Below, piece by piece: positions 12,190 to 25,200 of a stretch of DNA of 64,000 nt. The notes under the pieces are model-generated. The model had not been told where the DNA came from, ran no database searches, and saw nothing but the letters and a program-made list of their open reading frames with translations. The DNA lies in contig JAOWCC010001589.1 in the NCBI GenBank assembly GCA_030867875.1, forward strand, positions 75,725,537 to 75,789,536, written 5' to 3'. Numbering within the stretch: position 1 is the first letter of the stretch; each line of letters begins with the position of its first letter. The DNA is from Actinernus sp. WN-2022 (taxonomy: Eukaryota > Cnidaria > Anthozoa > Actiniaria > Actinernidae). Position numbers and translations under genes: made by a program.

Positions 12190-12720
12190 CAAGAAATCGA
12201 GAGGTTCGTAAATGACAGATTTAGTGCCGTGAAGAAAATAGTCAGTGACACAAAAACCGCCCGTCGGTACCTGGAGCCGATAAACCCCGGCGATAAACAA
12301 GGGAAAACCGGATCAATCTCGCGTAGTTTCCAAGAAAGCGGTATTGAGCCGGAAAACCTTACCTCCAGCTGATTTCGACCACCTGTTATCCAAGTTCTTC
12401 ATCACGGCCATTCCCAAAGTTAGCGGTGAAGTATACGAGTCTGGGACACCGGCTTTCTTGTTTTCAAACAGTATCCAAAGATTCCTCTCTGATGAAAATT
12501 TCCCAAGGCTAGTCAATAACCTTTGGATAAGGTTTTGTAAGGTCACGTCCATTTTTCGCTGCAAAGCGAAAATATCTTGTACACAAACTGACAAATTAAA
12601 GCTCAAAGTCGAATTCCGCCCTCGCAGCCCAGGGCAGTCCTTTTTCCCGTACATCTGCGGAAAACAACCAAGCAATTTTTGCTGGCTGCAAAAATAGGCA
12701 GTGTCTCAGGATGCCACTTA
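12190..12720 (+). pseudogene. Decayed recombinase-like (Crypton/DUF3504-type) ORF fragment
   Basis: A reading frame from 12344 includes KTLPPADFDHLLSKFFIT, GEVYESGT and SIQRFLSDENFP. These resemble the N-terminal part of animal proteins derived from Crypton tyrosine recombinases (the KCTD1/QRICH1/ZMYM-like group). An upstream stretch in another frame (QEIERFVNDRF) and a downstream one in a third (AAKRKYLV) fit the same family in the right order, so the copy is broken by frameshifts. No catalytic tyrosine region is visible. The family assignment is from memory of motifs, without a search. Confidence 0.45.
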
Positions 12721-13284
12721 CAGATTTTCTAGTGATGGTCAGGTACAAATTCGCAACTGGTTCGCAACTGGCGACGAGCGTTGATCGAGAATTTATCAAT
12801 GAAGCCTGACTTCAGTTTGACATATTTCTTCTTTACAATAACTTATTCCGTCTCAATCCATCAACAAAGAACAGTGTTGCCTTTAGTTCTAATCATACGG
12901 ATGAATCCTTCAAAACAAAGTTGATAATTGTGGTTCATTTTGTGGTTTGAGTCGTGAAACAAAATTCAAAATGGCGCGACAATTATCATCCAGTCGCTAT
13001 CGCTCGGTCCGTACTGTCAAGACCTCGGTCTGATATTTTCCCGTAAAAACCTCGCTCTCGGTAAACAATAAGTTAATATCGTGTTTAAATAAACAAAATA
13101 CAGGACGACTTGAAATACTTGTAAGTAAACGACAATTTTAATGGTGTTTTTTTATTCTTAAGTATTGTTGCCATGATAACGGTTATGTCGTCTAGAAATG
13201 TAAAAAGATCACCTGATCGTGTCGCCTGATATTTTTAAGCTTTGAATATTGTTAGATAATACCCTTTTGACCCTTTAACTGCGT

Positions 13285-13480
13285 CTACGAATAGCAGTTT
13301 CAGCGGTATTGACCTGAACACCTCACTTGGATGTACTGAAGCGCTATTGGGCAAACTGTATCTAAATTAGTCGTGCTTGTGTAAGAGGGTTGGTGTCATG
13401 CAAGAATGATGGTTTGAATAGCGCTTCATTACATCGAAGTGAGGCATTCGGGTCAATACCGCTGAAACTGCTATTCGTAG
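13285..13480. mobile_element. Fold-back MITE with ~65-bp arms
   Basis: CTACGAATAGCAGTTTCAGC at the left is mirrored by GCTGAAACTGCTATTCGTAG at the right. The pairing continues inward with interruptions through CAATACC, CCTCACTT and AGCGCTATT. Non-coding. Confidence 0.75.
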
Positions 13481-14610
13481 AAGCCAATGTAATCAGTATC
13501 AGCTATTGTACTGGATTCCTTCTTGTTTGTGATAACAGAATATAATAACACCTCGAGCGCAGTCTTACTGTTAAATCGCCAGAGTTTGACAGTCGGTTAG
13601 AACGTGAGTTTATTTGTACCCACTTTCCTCCACTACGTAAGGAAGGGAAGCCCTTCTTTTCCCATTCTCTAGACCACAGGAAGCCCAGCTTCCGGAGAAG
13701 ACTCATGACTATTAGTGCACAATGCACAGCGGAAAACCTCGGGAAAAGTATCTCTCAACGGTGCGTGACCTATTCAAACAGAACATAACCAGCATATCAT
13801 TTGCATGAATACTGGATAGTATTCGCTGAACCAGTTCTCTGTCTCTTGCGTGACTGCATGGACTCGAAGAAACTTGTGATATCCTCGGGTTTGACGATCT
13901 AAGAAGAGTTAGAGAAAAGGAAGGTGAATGGCTTAAACATTTTGTTCAGTCTATTTTACTGGTTTCACGTGCTTCATGTCGTTTGTGTCGCACGTGTCGC
14001 ATGTTCATGTCGAACCCAAATATATTATAGCCGGATCGTTTGCACTGACGTCACCAAAAAAATTGCCTCAATAAAAACATTGATATTGATAAAATATTTG
14101 AAAAGTTGTGTATAGAGCAGGTAAAAATATAGAAAAGACCGAAATTTTGGAACAAACAGTATTTCGTAACCGAGCTGTTGGACAAAAAATATTCGAACAA
14201 TTTAGTGTAATTAGTATGCGACGGCCATGTTGGTGTATAACTTTGGTGTTGGCGGCCGAAATCGTATACGTACTCTACGAATAAAGCTGTATTTCATCAC
14301 TTTCAAAAGTTTAATCAAGTCTAACATTTTAAATTGGCCGAAATATGTGGATTTTCATGACACGCTGAGCTGGACTGTCACAAAATTCAAATTATCGTAA
14401 CTCAAAAACGAATCAGGCCGTTCGACTAAAATTTACTAATACTGATAATACCGATATCTAAATCATGTTAAAAGAAGAACTTTATAGATCTCAAAGTTTA
14501 GATTTTTGATGACGTCACATGCAAACGGTCTATTGGGTTATGAACATGGTCAACTTTAAAGTTGTTGCGCGAAAAATCTTTGGCGAAAGTCTCTCAAGAA
14601 CACTTTTTTT

Positions 14611-15235
14611 AATCAGTAATATCGATTCTACATCACGTGAATAGGTGAATAGTAAAATATTTCTTGATTTGAGTGTTGCGCCTGTGAATGATAAAGGTTT
14701 ATAATATTTCGAATATTTCCTGACCCATGACCGCGTAAGAAAAAGCCTGGTTCGATTCTGGATCTACGTCATCTAATTCATTCGACTTTGCAATAAGTTG
14801 AATAAATGTTTAGCATTTTGTCTAAAATAACTGTTTTCTTTACTAAAACTCACAGACCGTATAAATTCTCTATATATCGATGTTGTTGTGATAGAAATGC
14901 GCCATGGAGAATAATGCATTAATGAGGTGACGTAAGATCCAGAATCGACCCAGGCTTTTTCAAACGCGGTCATGGGTCAGGAAAGGTCAAATTTTCACCA
15001 TTTCAAACAAGCCTAGAACATAGAATATTCTCTGTAAGCCAGAAAATTTCTTCGCAGAAGTACTCAAAACCTTTCAAAGTTTCATATGTATAAACATTGC
15101 AAAAGGGGCTAGGTGCACTTTAATCACTAATTTCCCTCATGACTGCTATTACTTATAAATAATTCATAGCACAACACTCAAAACAAGAAATATTTTACTA
15201 TTCACCTATTTACTTGATCTAACATCCATATTCAT
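14611..15235. mobile_element. Long inverted-repeat element with a second element nested inside
   Basis: Outer arms (about 14618-14690 and 15165-15235) share GAATAGTAAAATATTTCTTG in inverted form. Inside, 14718-15118 is a different element whose own arms (14718-14772, 14929-14982) carry CCTGACCCATGACCGCG in inverted orientation. Relatives of the outer element lie at 32670-32990 and 45040-45510; of the inner one at 5639-5930. Confidence 0.65.
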
Positions 15236-15239
15236 GATA

Positions 15240-15885
15240 ACAAATGATTTGAAGGTACTTTAATCTTTTTAAAACCTTTCGACTGTGCTCCTAGAAATAT
15301 ATTTCATATTTTTGAATGACTTGAGAATGACCTTTATTTTGGATATCTACTTCATCAATATTTTACAAAGCCTATCAGAGATAATGATTACAACTTTTAA
15401 TTCTAGCCATATGTAAATCGCTGGGTTTTCCTGCAATCTGATTCGTTTAAAAATAGTGCGATTACAAACCAAATCGCACCTTTATCTGTAACACATAATT
15501 TTTGCAGAAATCTCACAAATCAGCCAATGAAATCAAAGGATTTGAGAAGCAATTCAAATATGTATATATATATGGTAACATTTTCTTTGCTGTAAACTTT
15601 TTCAGACCAAATTGCATTCATACCCTTTCCAAGGATTGTAACTGAAATATATACATGTACCCTATTTAAAGAACTATATTAGGGACTACCAGAGTAGCGT
15701 TATTTCCAATCACTAATTCATTATGTGAAGTTGACTGATAAAAATAAAAAGCGTACCCCACTTAAAGATCGGATATTTTATTTGAGGGTCAAAATGCAAA
15801 ATATGAGACCCTATTTAAGGATCAGGAGGTTCTAAAACCATACCTTATTCGGGGGCACATACCTATATAGCGTATATATGGGGGT

Positions 15886-15925
<40 letters not shown>

Positions 15926-16230
15926 ACTCCCCCAGCCTTTATCTCTGCTCGCAGGGTAGATAAAACCCTTAATTCTACATGAGAAGACCGAAAGGGATCA
16001 TGGATAAATATCTTAAAAATATCTTAAACTGCCATGCCTAGACCGTACGGTACAAGTCACTTGCACACTTTTGATTCTGAGGAGCTCTGCCGTCCATAAC
16101 TGCATGCCTATTTAAATATTTAGTGTTCGATACCAATGCATACTCCCTTTTGGTATTGTCGGGTAAGGCTTAAGCTTTTTATGCGTTCGTTGTACTAACT
16201 CGTTGCTGTGTGGAAGATGAGATTACTTAC
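15240..16230. other. Gene-free stretch with long C tract
   Basis: AT-rich DNA downstream of the last UBR7 exon found. A poly-C run of about 40 bases lies at 15885-15925. I searched this stretch for the UBR7 terminal exon and did not find it. Confidence 0.5.
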
Positions 16231-19200
16231 TTTGCCCTGAGTAGCAAACTCCCGGAGGTACTCTGTCAGCTCATTCTTCATGTCGTTGTACTCTGAGGAA
16301 CAAGATATCAAAAAACAGTGCACTTATACAGGGACGTTGGTGCGAAATTTCAAGTTCGGGGGGGGGGGGGGGGGGGTGGTCATTGGGCCGCTAAAAGTAA
16401 CTAGGCAAGTTACTCCTTCATTCTTTGAGCGATTGTAAATGCGATTCTGAGGACAAGACAAAGCGTCTCCATTAGAATTGTGACGCGTAAGTGAAGGCTT
16501 TTTCTTTCTGAGCATGGATGCATACGCATGTTTCGCTTTCACAAAGTCAATCCACTTCTTGCGCCTTTTTCTGGCAAACGAACTCTCATCTCCCCAAAAT
16601 GGAATTTTGTGAAGACTGATATCTTGCTTTGGGTCTGAACAGTTGCTGCAACCCCCTACAACACACCTATTTGCATTTAAACAGTTTTTTCCCCCCGATT
16701 TTGCTAACCAGTACTTTCAACTATTCCGACCGCTTCTCTTGACTGAAACAGACGCTTTTCCTTCACTTACGTCACAAGCCTAATTAGGACGTGCGCCACT
16801 ACACACGGGATTTTGTCATCTTTAAACGCTCATAAAAAAAGATTTATTGCGAAATAATTTTTCCCCCCGCAGAAATGCTCAAAATTACCTCTTCTTTTCG
16901 AAAATAAAAAAAAAAAATTGGGGTTGAGGGGCACTTTAAACAGACATAAGCGTTTGCTTGATATATATACATATATCAAGCAACATATAGTTACTGACTA
17001 ATAAAACATCAATATCTGTATCACTGATGCTCTTGTATCACTGATACAGACACTGATGTTTTAATCATCAGGTCTGTATCCTGTTGGGGAGAGGTCTCAG
17101 CTGTCCCGGTTGGGTGAAAATATCAAGGTAATATGCCTGTATTGATGCATAGAGACTGTCTCACAAGTATGGGAGCTGTTTTTTACACTGCACATGTCCG
17201 TGATGCAAGTTATAGAACTGAACTCTATTTTTTATGTCTTCGAAGAAAATTTCATATTTTAATAAATAAAAATATATAAAGTTTAATTTCACAAGTAGTT
17301 TACAACATTAGCGTCCATGTTGTATACGCCGATACAATCTCTCTCCTCCGACTCGAGATCGTATAGGCCAATACAACACTCCCACTGTTGAGACCTATAA
17401 CTTTATTGCTTTCAATGCTTGAATACAATTACAAAGAGAATGGTCTCCATCTTCATTCTTCTCTAATTCAGGTCCACGGATGTCGGGCACATATAAATGG
17501 CCCATGGCCTGGTACCGAATAACGCGTCACAACACCCGCCGGCTCATGTTGTAAACACTACTTAATTATAGCATTTTATGAGAATTTCAATTAACATTAG
17601 TGGGTCTGGTTTCCAAGGTCGATTTGCTGCCATGGCAACCAATATCATCAATTAAATATAAAAATCATATCCTAATTATAGTAGTTTTTATACATTAAGA
17701 TACTTTGATGCAAGGGCCATAGTTGAAAAGAGTTATATCTTATTAATAACCCTTACAACCATGACAGTCTGGTGAGACTGATAAACTTGAAGCCGACACG
17801 GGGCCTACAATTTGACGTCCTTATCCTAGAAGACGTGAAGGTCTAACCATTTGCAGTTCGAGAACGAGATTGTTTTACAAAGGCAGCACCTTCTACTCAG
17901 CTATTTAAGACACTGAGAGTTTGTCTGGCCAGGGTTTTGAACCCGCGACGTCCTGCACGACAGACTGGTATGTAACCACTCCTTCACATGAACTACTTAC
18001 CATGGATAGCCTCGACTTGGTTTATTCGCCCCATGCCTCCCAAGGCCTGCATGCCACTCTCATATGATGACAGCCGAGCAGCCTGTGCAGCTTTGCCTCG
18101 TTCTTCGTAGGCAACCATCGTGTCTTGTTCATTGGTTAGATAGGACACACCCAGAGAACTGTACATTTCCTGCAGGCATACAAAGACATGTAATTCAAAC
18201 ATAAATGTTCGCACTGCATTGAGAAGATGGAATTCCAGGAGTTTTCCAGGGTACAAAAGAAAATTTCCAGGAATTCCAGGATACAAAAAGAAAACTTCCA
18301 GGAATTCCAGGGTACAAAAAGAAAACTTCCAGGAATTCCAGAAGTAACTAGTGCGAACTCTGTTCAAATATTTATACAACTTATTTGTTAAAATAGTGAT
18401 AAACATATACTGTTACAGAATATGCTACATGTACAAATGTATGCTACACAGCTTACAATCAACTCACCGTACAGCTTGTGCATTTACACAGTTGAGATCT
18501 CCAGCCAATGTTCCAATATGATGATCCGTCCTTAATTCCGGTCACACATGCTTGGAGCTGAACCAGCTTACAGTCAGGTGGTGGTACTTCTACCTGTGCA
18601 TTCTCTGTTTCTTTAGTAGGACCCAACTTGTTATCGGATTTGCTCAGTAAGGGTTGGTAATTGTCAACCTTTGTGGTATGCGTGTTGGAAGATTGTGGTA
18701 CATTTTCTGGTTCTGTGCTAGGATTTTCATTTTTGTCTTGTTCTTCTGCCTTTTTGTCTTCTTCACAAACCACAGAGTTATCATCCTTTTCCTTGTGGCT
18801 GACAACATCTACCTTGACATCACTTTCTTCTTTTGTAACCACTTGCTGGCTTGGCCCTCGAGTCGACAGCTGGCTGGGGACTAAACAAAGATCACATACT
18901 GCATCAGCAACAGTGTTCAGTCTGCAAGGCCGCCACATTATTTATGGCATGTACTTTAATTTGTAACTCACTTTCCTGAATGGACAGTTACACACAGAGC
19001 TCGAGTAAAATCTCATGACAACTCACAACTTTTTCTATTATTAGCCTCACTGGTTAGCTCAGTTGGTAGAGTAAACTAGAGTGTGGGAGGTTGGGGGTTC
19101 ACTGGTTAGGAGGTCCTGGGTTCGAATCCCGGCTGCAGCTGTTGGCCTTATCTCCTTCCTGTTCTAATCTATATGAGGGGGATATAAAATAACCTGTTGT

Positions 19201-22200
19201 GTTATTTCGAGAAAGAGTAGAGGATTGTCTCCCAACACAACAGCCTGGTATTCTGGTTGTACAATGTACTGGTGGTTACTAACAATCACACATGATTGTA
19301 AACTGCACGGCAGCACATTGCACCATAAAAGCAGTCTGTATCACAAAAATAACCTTGTGTAGCGCATAATTATGAATATATCTGCAATGTACATGTATGT
19401 AGAATTTGCACTATATAAATAAATACCTTTACATTTAATATTTATTAAAGGTACATGGGCAGTTCCATATGAGAGAGGGGATTATGGTAAATTTGAAAAT
19501 GGAAGTTATAAGGGCAACTTAAAGGTTTCATGAAATCTGGATTAACCTCAGGGTTATAAAATATAGCATTATTAACTGACTTGCATTGTTTCGTTGGCTT
19601 CACCAGAGAGTATTGCTGAACTATTTATTGTAAGCTGCTGGTGGATCAAGTCCCTAGTTAAACTTATATTACATGTAAGTGGCAACTAGCAACAGTTTCT
19701 AGTGGATTTTCCTCTAATTTCAAACCCCAACACTAGTACATGTACATACAAATTTCTCTGAAACTTGTCTCACATTGGCATTGCCAGGATTGTTGCATGG
19801 AACATTGCACAGTGTAACCAGCAGACACTGCTTGCAAAACAAGTTGCTGCTACATGTAACAGCAGGAATGCATACCTGCAAGTTGTAAGTAGGCTTGCAA
19901 GAATGAGCAGCTGGCCATGCAGGCATCACATATCATCTCCTGGAAATCCCCTCCAGCTGGCGGCAAACAACCAAGGTGCTGTGCAAAGGAGAGCAACATT
20001 CATAAATTAACAAAATACTAATTACATGTACATGTATGATTAACAACATTAGGACTGTCTTGTAACTGTCAAATTTTACAATGAACTATCCAATCATAAA
20101 GAACAATGATTTAGGGAGGTATTAGATGTATGAGATGTAGCTATTTTTAGATAGCAGGTCTAGGGAAAATTATGGACTGAGGGGCATGCTTTAGATAGCA
20201 GGTCTAGGGAAAATTATAGACTGAGGGGCATGCATTCACAACATTTATCTTCAATATTTACTGCTTATATTCATAGACAGTCCAAAGTTGAAAACATGCA
20301 GCTGCGGAAATGCATGGGGAAGGGACTGGGGTATTATGTACAGGTGGGTGTTATGCATGGGGTATTAGGAAGCTTTAGATTCGAGTACAAGACAGTACAA
20401 CAATGAGTACAACTTTTCAAAATCGACGAACACTTTAAATTCCCTTTATTTAGTACTTATTAGCTTGTTCTCGTGTTTGCAGCATTGTTTGGCAGAAATG
20501 GAAGATCTGTACTTTCTTGCAACTGAGATATTTTGAGTCTAAAAGGGCATACTCGTAGTAAAAGTTGTATCTAAAGCTCCCTATTATTAATTATGGCAGG
20601 AACATATGGAGGGAAACAAAACAGGCAACACTTGCATTCTTTTTGCTATACAGTAGTAACATATTTTACATGTACATGTAATAGCGACAATGAACATTTT
20701 AAACTTAAAATAAACCATAAAACAAAAGTTACAAAATCTGTTTTTGGAGGAGCACTAGCTATCAGCAGGACTCCATCATGGGCATGTTTGGAAAGGGGGG
20801 ATTTTAGACGAGGGAGTGATTAATCATTCTACATGTACAGGGGAGACTATATACATGGGATTCTATGGTATCTTTCAACACCAATCTTTGAGTATTCTCT
20901 CTGGTTACAACATTTGGTAAATGAGTAAATCCTCAATCCCTAGGGACACTAATAATAAATGTATTTACAAGTACAGACTTCAGTGTTATGTCCATAGCGA
21001 CATTACAGTGTATTCGATGTTACTCATTCGACAGAGTAATTCAACACGCTTTATAACCATGCAGGCTCAATCAACATTTTGGTTATCATGGTTTTGAGGT
21101 GCTGATTGAATAAAATAATTTAGTGCTATTTCATATTCCAGTACTTGACACACTGCATTTTATAAATGTCCTTCAGTGATAACTTCAATTCAATTGTTGC
21201 ATATAGATCAATAATGTTAAGGCCAACACCACTTTCCTTCACGAGTGGACTAGCACCAAACATGTTGCATCAGCTTAGCAACCATGGTATACAATGATAA
21301 TATCTAATCATTATTTGGGCTGCCCGGAGGTACATGTAGGACATTCTGCATCTTTGAAAGGTGCAGACACCATTTTCATTTTACGATTTTTCGGTTTACA
21401 GCTTGTTATGGGGAGCCACATATTTGGGTTGGGGGAGGGAGGGGGGGGAAACCCAAACCAAAAGGATCTATGGGTCCCAGAGTAAAACAAATAGTGCTAT
21501 CCCAGGGCTTCAAGTGGCCAGGGTAAAAAATATAGGGATAAATATAGGAAATTTTTCAGGAAAATATAGGGCTAATATAGGGCAAAATGAAGAAATATAG
21601 GGAAATATAGGGAGATAATATAGACGAAGTTGGTGATGTTTTCCATCCATTAGCTGGATTTTAAACAACAACAAACACATGAACATATAAAAAAATAATG
21701 CAATGGCTCTTTATTTCTCGATGTCGATTTTCTTGCAGTGCCGTGAACGTTCTATTAAGCGCCCATGGCAAAATAGCCGGCATTTTTCATTTCTTATTAA
21801 CAAAAACAGTTAGAAGTACATGAAATATCCAATAATTGTATTCGTTTTTTAGTTAGTAGAAAATAAATTATAGAAATATAGGAAATATAGAACATTTTAG
21901 AAAATATAGGGAAATATAGGGAAATCTAAAAAATATAGGAAATATAGGAAATATAGGGACACTTGAAGCCCTGCTATCCCTATCTACCACAACCATGGCT
22001 TTCAAAACAAGCCGCCTGCTGCTGGAGCTCCAGCGGGTTGCTTCAGGGTACACCGCCAGTTATTTTCTCTTTATCAACAGACAATGAAACTTTTGCCTTC
22101 AGCCCTGAGTTTTGTCACAGATGCCTACTTTCCTATGTTGACCTCCTACTGAAATATATTTTGAAAGCCCTGCAATTCAAAGGTTGTGATGCATCATTGC

Positions 22201-25200
22201 AAAGACTGTTTAGCTACTGTAGGGTAGTAATGTCTTGCCAAATAACAAGATACAGTACAGAGGCTTGCCAAGCCAGATACACCTGTACAATGTACATGTA
22301 CTGTAGGCAATTTATATTGTAGGACATAAAGACAATGAAAGCATTACTTACCCTAGAATGATACCAGTCCTCACAAATAACACATTGAATCATTTCATCT
22401 TCAATCTAGAAATACCAATATTATTAAAATATTAAATTAAAATATTAAATTAAAATATTAAAATAATATATTAAAATATATTTAACCCTTTGATTACTAA
22501 ACCGGTCAATATGAAACATGTAACTGGAAAAATTATTTCAATCGCAATATTATTTCAAGGGCTGAATTACTTAAAAGTCAGAGCTACAGTCATACATGTA
22601 CAGTATAAACAGCAAGTGGTTGACTCCCCACTTTGGAGAAAAACTCATTTGTTTTGGAGCTTGTTTTGTTTCTTTGATTTTCACCAATTTCAATGCTCTG
22701 AAAATCAGCTCAAAAATCACTTCCCCTTCACACCTGAAATCAAAAGTATAAACACAAAATCAACACTCAGTTGTTACAGTACACCTTAATGCTGCATTCC
22801 TCTCCACCACGTTTTCCTGCATCCAATACCAATTGCATGCTGGATAATGGACAAAAATTCCATAGGGGTTCCCCCTCTGGGTCTTTTGCCCCTAAAACCA
22901 TCAGTTAGGTAAACAAAATTAAAATTATGTGGCTTGCTTATACACCCTGATTATCTCTCTGGGTCAAATTAAACAAGTTTCAATTGCTATATGCCGATAT
23001 CAATATTGTCATAATCTACCTTTAGTCTTGTGTTTAAGGCTGACAAGTTCCATACAAAAACACACACAGCAAATCCTTACATCATAGCACAACACCAGTA
23101 TAGCACTAGCTCGGTAGTCACCTTTTGTTGTTCGTCTGATATTCTCGCCTTCCACACGCTTTTCTTCGTCCTCCCAGTCTTCTGAACTTCACTCAAAACA
23201 TCGTCTTCATCATATTTTTGTTCTAGTACGAAATTGCTCTGCCATATCGATGAAAATCTACTCAATTCCGAGCGTGTGAAAATTATAGAAAGAAAACAAG
23301 TCGCTACAAGTTAACCGCAAGACTCCGGTGGGACGAAGTGATGTAAAAAAACGTCATAGGAATTATAAATGTCAACAAGATGGAGCCGCCCATGTCTTCA
23401 CGGGGCCAACTTTGAGGGGCTCGTTCTCAACTCTGAAAATGTTTTATCAAATTTTAATACATTTTCTGAACAAAGTACATCTGAAAGATGCTTTTGAGCC
23501 CAAATGTGTTTTTCGCTCCGGTATCCCTTTAACATTTAAAATATAATAAATATAATGTAACTGGAAATTTTCATAATTCATAATTCAAAGTGCCCATATA
23601 CATTGTAACCCATATTCTTAAAATGAAATCCTCATAATCTTAAGAGCAATTCGGTGAAGTTTTATAGCTAGGTTTAAATTATTAGTTACTAAATAAATTT
23701 TATTACTATTATTATATTTAACAGTTTTTAATAATACAATATAATATTATTGTAAATCAGATCTACATGTAGTCCTCTGGTATTGCTATTTCTTAAGGTT
23801 TGTAAATATCATAGTTTTCTCAGTTCTATATTACTTTTTGTAAACATACAGTACATTGTATTTCACCTTGGTGAGCAAATAAACCTGATTATTATATTAT
23901 TATAATTATATGTGAGTTTGTTAGCTTACAAAATGCATGTTGCTAGAAAGTGTGAACCAGACCTACAATGTAAGGAACATGGCATGCAAATATAACATGC
24001 CATTGTTCTAGCTGAATAATTACATGTGCCGACAGGTCTGCAAAATGCTTACAAGTGCATGCGTTAATTTCACCTGGAAAATGCCACTCGTGTACATATC
24101 ATTTTGGTTGAAATTTTACTCGAAGTTTGATATTCAAAGCAGCAGCATCTTTGAATTTTAAACACTTTACCATGAACCAGTCCTAAATTTAATTGGTTTG
24201 ATGTTGAGTAAACTAATAATTTTTTTAACTCTTGCAATTTTTACTTAACCCCCAGTTTTTTCTGCGATGTGTTGATCGAATTTCTGAAGATTTTCTGAAA
24301 AGAAACCATTAAGAACATTAAATAACTGCTCCCACGATTTCTACCGCTGACTGGAAATGTGTACATTTGCAGACCTGTCACATGTACCTCATCTTCTGGA
24401 TCAGGGTAAGGTCTGTGGCAAGTGCAATACACGCCAGTGAAGTTTTGATTGTAGCTGTTGTCTTTATTAATGGCATCTTTATCCTACATGTATGAAAGAT
24501 GATGATAGAAAAAGGTGTTTATTAAGATCTACCTGTTATTGCCAAAACAAGTTTCAAAATTAAGTGAATATATTAAATGCGTACACTGTAAAAAAATGAG
24601 TACATGTATGTAGAAGTAAACTTATACTTACAGGATACAGCTTGCATTTGAAATCACTGGAAAACTTGGAGTTACCACAATCACAACGGAAATGCCTAAT
24701 GAATCATGAAACAAGAAACTGTAAATTTCATAGTTCCTTTAATCTACATGATTGTATACATGTACATGTAGGTATTTCTTACATACATGTATGCTCAGTA
24801 ATCCTTAAATATATTATAAATAATTAATGTTAGGGTATTAACCCAATCCTCATTTAACTACTGCACATGTACATGTACAGATCAGGTGTTTCAATAGGCC
24901 ATTTTGACGATGTTGCGCGCGCATTGAGAACAATATACATGCAGTCAAGAAAACAAAGGATTGTCATGCACCATTGAGTTTTGGCGGGCCACATTCTGGT
25001 TTTTGGCGGGCCACATGCTTTTGTTTTCAATGCGTGCGCAACATCGTCAAAATGGCCTATAGACTCTGTAAAATAATATACCGTTTTGTGTAAAGTTCAT
25101 ACAGCTCATGGTCTTCATGGCAAGTCAGACTGCAAGCCAGGCAGACTCCTGCTGGCTGTGAAGTTGGTGATGTGCATGTACCACATGCATACAATGCTTG

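Larger units (their letters stand above)
16293..18000 (-). other. UBR7 intron 8 contents
   Basis: Besides the THAP fragment and SINE listed separately, this intron holds the palindrome GCTTGATATATATACATATA (about 16957-16982), a local inverted stretch around 17000-17065 and otherwise AT-rich sequence. Confidence 0.5.

Noticed and set aside
12313..12675. 120-codon - strand ORF
   Set aside because: The opposite strand carries the recognisable decayed recombinase-like motifs; this frame has no known domain.
18654..18966. + strand ORFs of 76 and 101 codons
   Set aside because: Antisense shadows of the UBR7 acidic-linker exon.
23077..23265. 62-codon - strand ORF (RFSSIWQSNFVLEQKYDEDD) followed by a donor-like GTGACT
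   Set aside because: Tempting as an alternative first exon inside a UBR7 intron, but no acceptor, partner exon or family match could be seen.
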